In this document: positions 8,723 through 16,679 of the stretch, one piece after another
How the letters are laid out: each line of letters begins with the position of its first letter
How positions within the stretch are numbered: position 1 is the first letter of the stretch
Assembly (NCBI RefSeq): GCF_004804315.1
Contig: NZ_SRXX01000005.1
Coordinates: 62,001 to 126,000 of the forward strand
Source: Flagellimonas onchidii
Lineage (GTDB): Bacteria > Bacteroidota > Bacteroidia > Flavobacteriales > Flavobacteriaceae
Reading direction: 5' to 3'
DNA: 64,000 nucleotides
Notes under the pieces: model-generated
The model's database searches: none
The model's input: only the letters and a program-made list of their open reading frames with translations
Told to the model about the DNA's origin: nothing
Program-made: the position numbers and the translations under genes

Positions 8723-9238
8723 ATGATCATTAAACCCGTTAAAGGAAAATTTCCAAACATAGGTGAGGATTGCTTTATTGCTGAAAATGCCACAATAGTT
8801 GGTGAGGTAACTATGGGGAATCAATGCAGTATATGGTTCAATGCGGTGGTTCGTGGAGATGTTCATTATATAAAAATGGGCAATAAAGTTAATGTGCAAG
8901 ATGGAGCGGTTATTCATTGCACTTATAAAAAATCCCCTACCAATATTGGAAACAATGTATCCATAGGGCATAACGCGATTGTGCACGGTTGCACAGTAAA
9001 GGACAATGTACTTATTGGGATGGGAGCCATAATTATGGATGACTGTGTGGTTGAGAGCAATTCCATTATCGCCGCAGGCGCCGTTGTAACCCAAGGAACG
9101 CGTGTTGAATCTGGAAGCATTTATGCGGGCATGCCCGCGAAGAAAATCAAAGAAGTAAGTCCGGAATTGAGTGCTGGGGAAATAGATCGTATTGCGGATG
9201 CGTATGTGATGTATTCCTCTTGGTTCAAAAAAGAATAA
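8723..9238 (+). CDS. Gamma-carbonic-anhydrase-like hexapeptide-repeat protein
   Basis: A 171-residue left-handed beta-helix protein (YrdA/PaaY/gamma-CA family) with many hexapeptide turns. Metal-ligand histidines typical of the family are present: His65 (VIHCTY), His83 and His88 (SIGHNAIVHGC). Conserved Arg44 and Asp46 (VVRGDVHYI) also match. The family includes true carbonic anhydrases and close relatives with no measured activity, so the reaction is not certain. It is cytosolic and presumably trimeric. It lies 70 bp after the response regulator and may be read from the same transcript. Confidence 0.88.
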   Translation: MIIKPVKGKFPNIGEDCFIAENATIVGEVTMGNQCSIWFNAVVRGDVHYIKMGNKVNVQDGAVIHCTYKKSPTNIGNNVSIGHNAIVHGCTVKDNVLIGMGAIIMDDCVVESNSIIAAGAVVTQGTRVESGSIYAGMPAKKIKEVSPELSAGEIDRIADAYVMYSSWFKKE

Positions 9239-9250
9239 GGAATATTTTAA

Positions 9251-9296
9251 CTTCACCCTTCACCCTTCACCCTTCACCCTTCACCCTTCACCCTTC
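9251..9296 (+). repeat. Heptanucleotide tandem repeat (CTTCACC) x6 plus partial
   Basis: Six perfect head-to-tail copies of CTTCACC followed by CTTC fill the gap between the gamma-CA gene and fabD. The last copy lies where the -33 element of the fabD promoter would be. Such short arrays can change length by slippage. Confidence 0.95.
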
Positions 9297-9315
9297 GAAA
9301 TAATCTCTATTTTTG
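9284..9315 (+). promoter_or_regulatory. Candidate fabD promoter
   Basis: TATTTTTG at 9308-9315 matches the Bacteroidota -7 box TAnnTTTG and lies 20 bp upstream of the fabD ATG. The -33 position at the usual spacing falls in the heptamer array (CCCTT) and is a poor match. Confidence 0.45.
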
Positions 9316-9335
9316 CACAACTAAAAACTAAACTG

Positions 9336-10217
9336 ATGAACGCATATATTTTTCCAGGGCAAGGAGCTCAATTTGTAGGTATGGGGTTAGATCTTTACGA
9401 AAACCATCCTTTAGCACAAGAGTTGTTCGAACAAGCCAATGATATTTTAGGCTTTTCTATTACTGATATAATGTTTGAAGGGACAAAAGATGATTTGAAG
9501 CAAACCAAGGTAACACAACCTGCAATATTTTTACACTCTGTTATTCTAAGTAAGGTTTTAGGAGAAGATTTTAAACCAGATATGGTCGCAGGGCATTCTT
9601 TAGGGGAATTTTCTGCCTTGGTGGCAAATGGAACCCTAAATTTTGAAGATGGCTTAAAGCTGGTTTCCCAACGGGCCTTGGCAATGCAAAAAGCATGTGA
9701 ATTACAGTCAAGCACAATGGCCGCGGTTTTGGGGTTGGATGATGAAATAGTTGAAAAGATTTGCAGCGAAACAGAAGGGATTGTTGTGCCTGCCAATTAC
9801 AACTGTCCAGGACAATTAGTAATATCAGGCGAGGTGGAAGCGGTCAATTTGGCCTGTGAAAAACTGAAGGAAGCAGGGGCGCGAAGAGCATTGTTGCTTC
9901 CTGTAGGAGGAGCTTTTCATTCCCCGTTGATGGAACCGGCAAGGGAAGAATTGGCTGCCGCCATAGAAGCAACAACATTTAATGCTCCCGGTTGTCCAAT
10001 CTACCAAAATGTGACTACAACGGCTGTTACGGATTCGGATCAAATAAAGAACAATTTGATTCTGCAACTTACCGCTCCGGTAAAATGGACGCAGAGCGTA
10101 CAACAAATGATTAAGGATGGAGCAAAGTCCTTTGTTGAGGTAGGTCCAGGAAAGGTATTGCAAGGATTGGTACGAAAAATTGATTCAGGAGCGGAAACTT
10201 CATCCGCAACCGTTTAA
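9336..10217 (+). CDS. fabD: Malonyl-CoA:ACP transacylase
   Basis: A 293-residue FabD that loads malonate from CoA onto acyl carrier protein for type II fatty acid synthesis in the cytosol. The opening FPGQGAQFVGMG, the nucleophile elbow GHSLGEFSAL (catalytic Ser near residue 88), the Arg in QRALAMQ, and the catalytic His in GGAFHSPLM near residue 197 are all intact. Length is normal. It does not sit with other fab genes in this window; downstream is the unrelated adhesin cluster after a 155-bp gap. Confidence 0.96.
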   Translation: MNAYIFPGQGAQFVGMGLDLYENHPLAQELFEQANDILGFSITDIMFEGTKDDLKQTKVTQPAIFLHSVILSKVLGEDFKPDMVAGHSLGEFSALVANGTLNFEDGLKLVSQRALAMQKACELQSSTMAAVLGLDDEIVEKICSETEGIVVPANYNCPGQLVISGEVEAVNLACEKLKEAGARRALLLPVGGAFHSPLMEPAREELAAAIEATTFNAPGCPIYQNVTTTAVTDSDQIKNNLILQLTAPVKWTQSVQQMIKDGAKSFVEVGPGKVLQGLVRKIDSGAETSSATV

Positions 10218-10372
10218 AAATAGGATTTTTCTGACATCTGAACCGTTCACCCAAGAAACTTAGATTTAATCTGTTTAGTTGGGGCATTCCTCTAATTTTT
10301 AGTAATATTGGTTCTTCCCAAATCACCAACCAAAGTATGAGTAAAGAACAATACTGAAATATAGTATAGGTG

Positions 10373-13300
10373 ATGTTATCTTTTTTAGAAAAAGCCCCAA
10401 AAACACGGTTCTCCAGCTATGGATATAGAGTATTTCTACTTATAGCATTTACCTTTTTTTCACTGAATTTTGGATTTGGTCAGGTGGCGACGATAGTGGC
10501 GATAGACGGCGCCGCCTCCGAGAGCCCTTTGGACACGGGCACCTTCCGTGTGAGCCTTGACGTTCCCAACAGCAGCGGCGGTACCATAACGGTCGACTAC
10601 AGCATATCGGGCACTGCGGGCGCGGGCGACTATTCCGGCCTCACGGGCAGTGTCGACATATTGGACACCGAGCAGACGGCGGACATCACGCTGACCCCTG
10701 TCAACGATGCGGAGGTGGAGGTGGACGAGACGGTCATCGTGACCCTTGATGCGGGCACGGGCTATACGGTGGGGGCTCCCGGCAGTGACAGTGTCACGAT
10801 AAGCAGCGAGGACGTTGCCCCGGACCCGGTGGCGACGATAGTGGCGATAGACGGCGCCGCCTCCGAGAGCCCTTTGGACACGGGCACCTTCCGTGTGAGC
10901 CTTGACGTTCCCAACAGCAGCGGCGGTACCATAACGGTCGACTACAGCATATCGGGCACTGCGGGCGCGGGCGACTATTCCGGCCTCACGGGCAGTGTCG
11001 ACATATTGGACACCGAGCAGACGGCGGACATCACGCTGACCCCTGTCAACGATGCGGAGGTGGAGGTGGACGAGACGGTCATCGTGACCCTTGATGCGGG
11101 CACGGGCTATACGGTGGGGGCTCCCGGCAGTGACAGTGTCACGATAAGCAGCGAGGACGTTGCTGCTGTAACAATTGACAATGAGAGTGGAAACGAAGAT
11201 GACGGCTCTATAACCATGAGAGCAACACTTGACAATCCGGTGAGTGGTGGTTTTACCGTAAGGGTTTTTACAGATGATGGCTCAGCAACTTTTGCTGATA
11301 ATGACTATGCTGATATTGATAATTTGGTGCTGACATTTGCTGGGACGGCCGGAGAATTTGAAGAATTTGATGTTACTCCTAGTGCTGATAATGTTATAGA
11401 ACCAAATGAAACAATAATTGTCAGAATGGCCAATTTGGCCAATACTTCTTTAGCTGTTGATATCTCTGATACTGCAACGGTTACCATTATCAATGATGAT
11501 TCCTGCGCAGCAGGAAACAATGCGCCAGTGTTGAATGGATTAGTGATTAGAGGTTTCTGCGACGCTTTCACACAAGACCTCGATGCGTATACTGACACAG
11601 CGATACCTTCAGGATCGAATTTAAGATGGAGTACAAACTCAGATACAAGTGCTACTGGTGATTATTTACCAACAAGCACCGTGAATACACCGGGAACTTA
11701 CTTTGGATTTTTCTATGATGCAGTAAATAATTGCGCAAGCCCAACGTTGAGCGTGACAATTACACAGAGTTCTACACCTTCGGCAGGAAATACTAATAAT
11801 GTAGCTACATGTAATGATTCCAGTGAGGGAGATAGTGTTGTGGATTTGGACGATCAATTGACAGGGGCAGATGCAGGTAATTGGACGTTAAGCAATGCCC
11901 CAGGAGGAGCATCGATTACTATCAATGCAAGTAATATTGTCAACTTTAACGGACAGCCGCTGGGAGATTACACCTTTACTTATACTACTTCCGGAGCTGT
12001 GGCGCCCTGCGTTGATCAATCGGTGGATTTGGTGATAACGGTCCAAGATTGTGCCATTCCTTGTAATGCTGGTATCAATGCACCTATGTTGGATCCTGAT
12101 GTATCCACGGAATTTTGTGATACCGTTTTGGCTGATTTGGACAATTATGTCACGAATTCTCCACCAGCAGGAAGCGAACTAACATGGAGCACAAACCCGG
12201 ACCCATTGCAAACAGCTGCCCATAGGAATAGTCTGGTCAACGCCCCTGGAGCTTATTTTGGATTTTTCTATGACTCAACAAATAGTTGCGCAAGTCCGGT
12301 ACTTACGGTTACCTTAGAGCTTTTCAGTACACCAACCATAAATAGTACTTCAGGTGACTCAAGATGTGGAGAAGGTACCTTGACATTAACCGCTGTAGTG
12401 AGTGATGATAGCACTCTAAACTGGTATGATGTAGCCACTGGTGGAACGATTTTGGGATCTGGGCCTTCTTTTGAAACCCCAAACATATCCGCTTCGACTT
12501 CGTTTTATGTAGAAGCCACTGCAAACGGATGTAGCTCGGAAAGGATTGAAGTAGTTGCCGAGATAAACCAAACCCCTTCTGCAGGTACGCCTGAGAACAC
12601 AGAAGCTTGCAATATGGAAGATGAAGGTGGTCCAACAACCATAGACTTGGATAATACACTAACCGGTGCTGATGTGGGAACTTGGGCAATAGTAACAGAC
12701 CCATCAAATGGAGCAGTAGTTATAGATTCCGAGAACAATGTTGATTTTGAGGGTCTGCAAAGTGGAAATTATGTTTTTGAATATACTACAACCGGAGCGG
12801 TAGCCCCATGTACTAACACCTCTGTTCAGGTGACCATTTCGGTAAACGATTGTACGGTGGACACTGATGGAGACGGATTGACTGATAGTGAAGAAAATAC
12901 TTTGGGAACAAACCCTAATGATTCTGACACTGACGGTGATGGACTAACCGACGGTGAAGAAGTATTGAATGTCGATGATCCAAGTACTACAGCTGTCCCT
13001 GAAAATGCAACGGATCCATTGGATGCATGCGATCCTTTCTTGACCCCTGATTGTAATCCTGAGCCAATTGATTTGGCTTTGACTAAGACGGTGAACAATG
13101 ACACTCCTTTATTAAATAGTGAAATTATTTTCACCATTACCTTGGAAAATACTGCTAATGAAAGAGTTTTAAACGTTATAGTAACAGATTTGATGGGAGG
13201 AAACACAGGGTTTGAATATGTTTCCCATACCGCTTCCAAAGGAACATATGATCAAAATTCGGGAGAGTGGACCATTGCCGAGATAACTCCTCCTGAAGAA

Positions 13301-13720
13301 AGAATTACCTTAGATATAACAGTTAGGGTCACTTCGTTAGGACAGCTTCAAAATACAGCCACAATTACTTCGACCTTTCCGATAGACGGGGTATCATCCA
13401 ATAATGTTGCCACCATTGCTGTTAGGGTGGTAGAAAGTCCTTGCAATGACCCAGGAACTATTTGTAACATATTTTCTCCCAATGGAGATGGTATTAATGA
13501 TACTTTAGTATTTGTAGACCCTAATAATGAGTATTCCAACAATAGTATAGAAATATTTGACCGCTATGGAAATAGTGTCTTCCAAATGAACCGATATGAT
13601 AGCTCGTGGGATGGTACCGGAAGCAATGGTAATTTACCGAAAGGAACATATTTTTATATTCTGGATCTTAATGGAGACGGGAGCAATGTGGTCAAAGGTT
13701 GGATTCAAATCATAAGATAA
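10373..13720 (+). CDS. Large secreted Calx-beta repeat protein with type B T9SS C-terminal domain
   Basis: A 1115-residue predicted cell-surface protein. Order: signal peptide (1-37); Calx-beta 1 (38-150) and Calx-beta 2 (153-264), identical to each other; a third, diverged Calx-beta (265-377); two copies of an about 80-residue unit (383-463, 566-645) containing (Y/A)FGFFYD and NxCASP; two SprB-like units (466-562, 734-828) with LDDQLTGAD/LDNTLTGAD; an Ig-like domain (652-733); thrombospondin type 3 Ca-binding repeats DTDGDGLTD (828-897); DUF11 (899-1019); and a gliding-motility-associated C-terminal domain (1028-1115, IFSPNGDGIND to GWIQIIR). That last domain targets it to type IX secretion. 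The ATG at 10373 is preferred over the GTG just before it. It is likely a Ca-dependent adhesin, co-transcribed with the next two genes. Codons of the first two repeats are GC-rich, unlike the rest. Confidence 0.9.
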   Translation: MLSFLEKAPKTRFSSYGYRVFLLIAFTFFSLNFGFGQVATIVAIDGAASESPLDTGTFRVSLDVPNSSGGTITVDYSISGTAGAGDYSGLTGSVDILDTEQTADITLTPVNDAEVEVDETVIVTLDAGTGYTVGAPGSDSVTISSEDVAPDPVATIVAIDGAASESPLDTGTFRVSLDVPNSSGGTITVDYSISGTAGAGDYSGLTGSVDILDTEQTADITLTPVNDAEVEVDETVIVTLDAGTGYTVGAPGSDSVTISSEDVAAVTIDNESGNEDDGSITMRATLDNPVSGGFTVRVFTDDGSATFADNDYADIDNLVLTFAGTAGEFEEFDVTPSADNVIEPNETIIVRMANLANTSLAVDISDTATVTIINDDSCAAGNNAPVLNGLVIRGFCDAFTQDLDAYTDTAIPSGSNLRWSTNSDTSATGDYLPTSTVNTPGTYFGFFYDAVNNCASPTLSVTITQSSTPSAGNTNNVATCNDSSEGDSVVDLDDQLTGADAGNWTLSNAPGGASITINASNIVNFNGQPLGDYTFTYTTSGAVAPCVDQSVDLVITVQDCAIPCNAGINAPMLDPDVSTEFCDTVLADLDNYVTNSPPAGSELTWSTNPDPLQTAAHRNSLVNAPGAYFGFFYDSTNSCASPVLTVTLELFSTPTINSTSGDSRCGEGTLTLTAVVSDDSTLNWYDVATGGTILGSGPSFETPNISASTSFYVEATANGCSSERIEVVAEINQTPSAGTPENTEACNMEDEGGPTTIDLDNTLTGADVGTWAIVTDPSNGAVVIDSENNVDFEGLQSGNYVFEYTTTGAVAPCTNTSVQVTISVNDCTVDTDGDGLTDSEENTLGTNPNDSDTDGDGLTDGEEVLNVDDPSTTAVPENATDPLDACDPFLTPDCNPEPIDLALTKTVNNDTPLLNSEIIFTITLENTANERVLNVIVTDLMGGNTGFEYVSHTASKGTYDQNSGEWTIAEITPPEERITLDITVRVTSLGQLQNTATITSTFPIDGVSSNNVATIAVRVVESPCNDPGTICNIFSPNGDGINDTLVFVDPNNEYSNNSIEIFDRYGNSVFQMNRYDSSWDGTGSNGNLPKGTYFYILDLNGDGSNVVKGWIQIIR
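10484..10818 (+). repeat. GC-rich Calx-beta repeat, copy 1
   Basis: A 335-bp segment inside the adhesin gene that appears base-for-base identical to 10829-11163, with a repeat period of 345 bp (115 codons). By count, two 60-base lines of it are 62-65% G+C, well above the neighbouring DNA. Confidence 0.95.
10829..11163 (+). repeat. GC-rich Calx-beta repeat, copy 2
   Basis: Second copy of the 335-bp unit. Identity stops inside the codon after GTT GC, where the sequence changes abruptly to AT-rich DNA encoding a diverged third Calx-beta domain. Confidence 0.95.
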
Positions 13721-13729
13721 AAAGGGAAT

Positions 13730-14722
13730 ATGCCAAATAAGGGTTTAACATTGTGCAAAAGAATTACGCTCGTATTTTTAATGGGCTATGTGGGCACCTG
13801 CTTTGGACAGAAAGAGCCACAGTATACACAATACATGTATAACATAGGGAGCTTTAATCCAGGGTACGTGGGTACGGTGGAAAGCCCCGAGATTGCAGGC
13901 TTGTATAGGGCGCAATGGGTAGATATTCCAGGTGCTCCAACAACTATCCGTTTTGGAGCGAATGTTCCTTTGGCCAATGAAAAAAGTGGACTGGGGCTAA
14001 ACGTGGTTCAAGATGAGTTGGGACCATCTAAGCAGACCTATGCGAATCTTTCTTATTCCTATCAGATTAATCTTTCTGATAACACCAAGCTTTCATTTGG
14101 TATGGTGGCCGGAGGATCCTTTCTAAATTTGGATTATTCCAAAGGGACTGTTGTAAACCCATCTGATCCGACATTGGTTGGTGAAAACCAAAGTAATTTT
14201 TACCCAACGGTGGGTGCTGGGCTTTTTATGTACGGTGATGAAGATTGGTATCTTGGACTGTCAGTACCAAATTTCCTCACCAATGGACTGTATAACGATG
14301 AAGTGGCCACGGTTGTTGAAGACAATATGCAGTTCAATGCCATTGGTGGATACGTTTTTCAGATTTCTGAAAGAACCAAGTTTAAACCGGCATTTTTGAT
14401 AAATTACTTGTCAGGATCACCTTTAAATTTAAATTTATCCGCTAACTTTCAGTTTATTGATGCATTGACACTAGGCGCTTCCTATAGATTTGATAACGCG
14501 GTTAGTGGCTTGGCCGGTTTCCAGATATCAAACACACTATTTATTGGATATACGTATGACTACAATACCAACGGGCTAGGCGAGTATTCAGGAGGAAGCC
14601 ACGAAGCCATATTAAAGTTTTATATCGGAAGGGAAGGTGCTGGTCGAGGCTCGAGAAACAGGAACAAGGATAAAAAACAAAAAGGTAGCTCCAAACAAAT
14701 AGACTCCCCAAGATTCTTCTAA
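13730..14722 (+). CDS. PorP/SprF family membrane protein, partner of the upstream adhesin
   Basis: A 330-residue protein with a signal peptide ending near CFGQ and the hallmark start of the mature protein, KEPQYTQYMYN...FNPGYVG, then LYRAQWVDIPGAP and repeated beta-hairpins typical of the PorP/SprF barrel. SprF is needed for secretion of the type B CTD adhesin SprB in Flavobacterium, and SprF-like proteins are commonly encoded next to their own type B cargo. The gene starts 9 bp after the adhesin stop and ends one base before the OmpA gene, so a single transcript is likely. The C-terminus is a basic tail. Confidence 0.92.
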   Translation: MPNKGLTLCKRITLVFLMGYVGTCFGQKEPQYTQYMYNIGSFNPGYVGTVESPEIAGLYRAQWVDIPGAPTTIRFGANVPLANEKSGLGLNVVQDELGPSKQTYANLSYSYQINLSDNTKLSFGMVAGGSFLNLDYSKGTVVNPSDPTLVGENQSNFYPTVGAGLFMYGDEDWYLGLSVPNFLTNGLYNDEVATVVEDNMQFNAIGGYVFQISERTKFKPAFLINYLSGSPLNLNLSANFQFIDALTLGASYRFDNAVSGLAGFQISNTLFIGYTYDYNTNGLGEYSGGSHEAILKFYIGREGAGRGSRNRNKDKKQKGSSKQIDSPRFF

Positions 14723-14723
14723 T

Positions 14724-16679
14724 ATGCTAAGAACAAAGAAAATATTCCTTACGTACTCTATTTTTATTTTGGGAATGATGATGGGTTTGTCCCAATCCAA
14801 AAAGTCAAAAGGAGATACGTATTTTTTTCAGTACGATTATAAAAATGCAATTCTTGCATATGAATCTGAACTCGTTAATGGAACGTTGACTGAAGAACAG
14901 TATTTGAACCTTGGGGATTCCTATTTTAATATAGATGGTTTTGAAAAAGCCTCCAAGGTTTATATAGACCTCTTTGAGCAAGATAAACTGGATGATAAGC
15001 ATCATTTGAACAAAATGCTCCGAAGCATATCCAAAAGCTCTGAAAAAGGAAGAAAAGAAGAAATTTTGAAAATTATATCATCAAAATTCCCGAAAGAGTT
15101 TTTGGAAAATATGGAGTTCAATACCCAATTATTGAATGGTGATGCATTGATTGAAAATTTAAATTTCGAGATTTTTAATTTAGAAGAAAACAGCCCCCAA
15201 CTGGATTTCTCTCCAAGCTTTTATAATAATAAAATTTTGTTTACTAGTGGTCGTCGAGTGGAGAGAACGGATAAGAAGAGGAGAAAATCAAACGGTGTGG
15301 GATACCTAAATATTTTTGAAGCTAACATACAGGAAGATGGGCAGATTTCCACGGTCATTCCCTTTTCAGGTCTTCAAAGCTCTAATTTTCATAAAGCTAC
15401 TCCCAGTTACTCAAAGGAATTGGAAAGTATATTCTATGTCATGTCCAATACTGAAGATGGAGAGATGTCCTTTGATGAAAATGGTAAAAATGCCTTGTCT
15501 ATAGTAATGCAGCGAAAAGATGATCCCGTTAGATTATTGTTGAAAGATTTGAGCACTTCGTTTTATTATCCTTTTTATGACCATAAGAGCGGGAAACTGT
15601 ATTTTTCCGCCGATTTTGAAGATGGTTACGGCGGTACAGATATCTATTATGTGCATACCAATAATGGACAGATTATGTCGGCACCGGTAAATCTTGGGCC
15701 TCGAATAAATTCATCGGGAAACGAGATTGCACCGTTTATTTTTGAAAACAGTTTCTATTTTTCATCTGACGTGTTCTATGGCCTTGGAGGTATGGATGTC
15801 TACAAAGCTGAAATTGAAGATGGAAACTTTAGCATTCCAGTAAATCTGGGAAGCGGAATCAATTCTGCTGAAGATGATTTTGGATTGGTCATGCGAAACG
15901 CGGGAGATGGTCTTTTGGGGTATTTCGCGTCAAATAGGCCCGGAGGAAAAGGAGAAGATGATATTTACGGCTTTAAAGTGGACCAAAAACCTGGACTTAG
16001 AACCTTAGCCCTAAAGGGAAAAGTGGTGAAATCCAATAAGAAATCGGATATTTTGGATAGGGTATCAGTTGGGTTGTGGGATGTGGATGGAACTCTTTTG
16101 GCAGAAACCCTTTCCGATGAAAATGGTGATTATCGCATAGAGATTCCCTGGAGAGAAACGGTTGTTGTCCAAGCGGATAAGGAACGGTACTCAACCTTTA
16201 GTAAAAGACTTTCAAAAAACGAAGTTGAAGCGTTGGAGAATAATCCCGAATTCGATATTGAAATAGCATCCTATGATGATTTAGTTGAAGAGAAAGAAGG
16301 TCAAAAAGTTGTAAAGACCAAGAAGCTTTTCTTCGGAAGAAGTTCTACGCGGTTAACACCCGAGATTGAAGCCGAACTGGATAAAGTAGTGGCGTTCGTC
16401 AAAGATTTTCCTATGGTTCAATTAAGAATAGAAACGTATACCGATAGTAGGGGCGGTAGCAGTACAAACTTTCGTCTGACCCAAGGTAGGTCAGATGCGA
16501 TTAAAGCATATTTGATTGGAAAAGGGGTTTCTTCGAGCAATATTTTGTATTCAATTGGTTATGGCGAGGATAAAATTTTGAACAACTGCACAAATGGTGT
16601 CTATTGTTTGGAGGTTTTACACCAACAAAACCAACGTTCATTGATTGTTGTATTGAATGACAATGTACTTTTTAACTAA
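14724..16679 (+). CDS. PorE-like OmpA-family protein with TPR, beta-propeller and carboxypeptidase-like domains
   Basis: A 651-residue protein with a signal peptide; TPR-like helices (about 30-140); PD40/WD40-like propeller repeats (about 165-425, with YFSADFEDGYGGTDIY, YFSSD..YGLGGMDVY, FASNRPGG.GEDDIY); a carboxypeptidase-regulatory-like domain (about 430-510); and an OmpA C-terminal peptidoglycan-binding domain (about 535-651, with TDSRGG and NFRLTQGRSDAI). This is the architecture described for the T9SS component PorE. As the last gene of the adhesin/SprF cluster it probably anchors that secretion or attachment complex to peptidoglycan. The 3' end overlaps the convergent Nramp-like gene by 8 bp. 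Confidence 0.88.
   Translation: MLRTKKIFLTYSIFILGMMMGLSQSKKSKGDTYFFQYDYKNAILAYESELVNGTLTEEQYLNLGDSYFNIDGFEKASKVYIDLFEQDKLDDKHHLNKMLRSISKSSEKGRKEEILKIISSKFPKEFLENMEFNTQLLNGDALIENLNFEIFNLEENSPQLDFSPSFYNNKILFTSGRRVERTDKKRRKSNGVGYLNIFEANIQEDGQISTVIPFSGLQSSNFHKATPSYSKELESIFYVMSNTEDGEMSFDENGKNALSIVMQRKDDPVRLLLKDLSTSFYYPFYDHKSGKLYFSADFEDGYGGTDIYYVHTNNGQIMSAPVNLGPRINSSGNEIAPFIFENSFYFSSDVFYGLGGMDVYKAEIEDGNFSIPVNLGSGINSAEDDFGLVMRNAGDGLLGYFASNRPGGKGEDDIYGFKVDQKPGLRTLALKGKVVKSNKKSDILDRVSVGLWDVDGTLLAETLSDENGDYRIEIPWRETVVVQADKERYSTFSKRLSKNEVEALENNPEFDIEIASYDDLVEEKEGQKVVKTKKLFFGRSSTRLTPEIEAELDKVVAFVKDFPMVQLRIETYTDSRGGSSTNFRLTQGRSDAIKAYLIGKGVSSSNILYSIGYGEDKILNNCTNGVYCLEVLHQQNQRSLIVVLNDNVLFN

Noticed and set aside
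8717-9256. A 179-codon open frame on the minus strand opposite the gamma-carbonic-anhydrase gene
   Set aside because: It is a shadow of a well-supported hexapeptide-repeat protein. Its translation has no recognisable domain and its length follows from the regular codons on the other strand.
9251-9296. A CRISPR array, because of the regular repeats
   Set aside because: The unit is 7 bp, perfectly contiguous, with no spacers and no cas genes.
10373-11163. Horizontal transfer of the whole adhesin cluster on the basis of GC content
   Set aside because: Only the 680-bp duplicated block is GC-rich; the rest of the gene and both partners match the AT-rich neighbours.
12826-13239. Open frames on the minus strand within the adhesin gene (137 codons and others)
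   Set aside because: They arise from Asp/Gly/Thr-rich repeats read backwards; the plus strand encodes continuous recognisable domains throughout.
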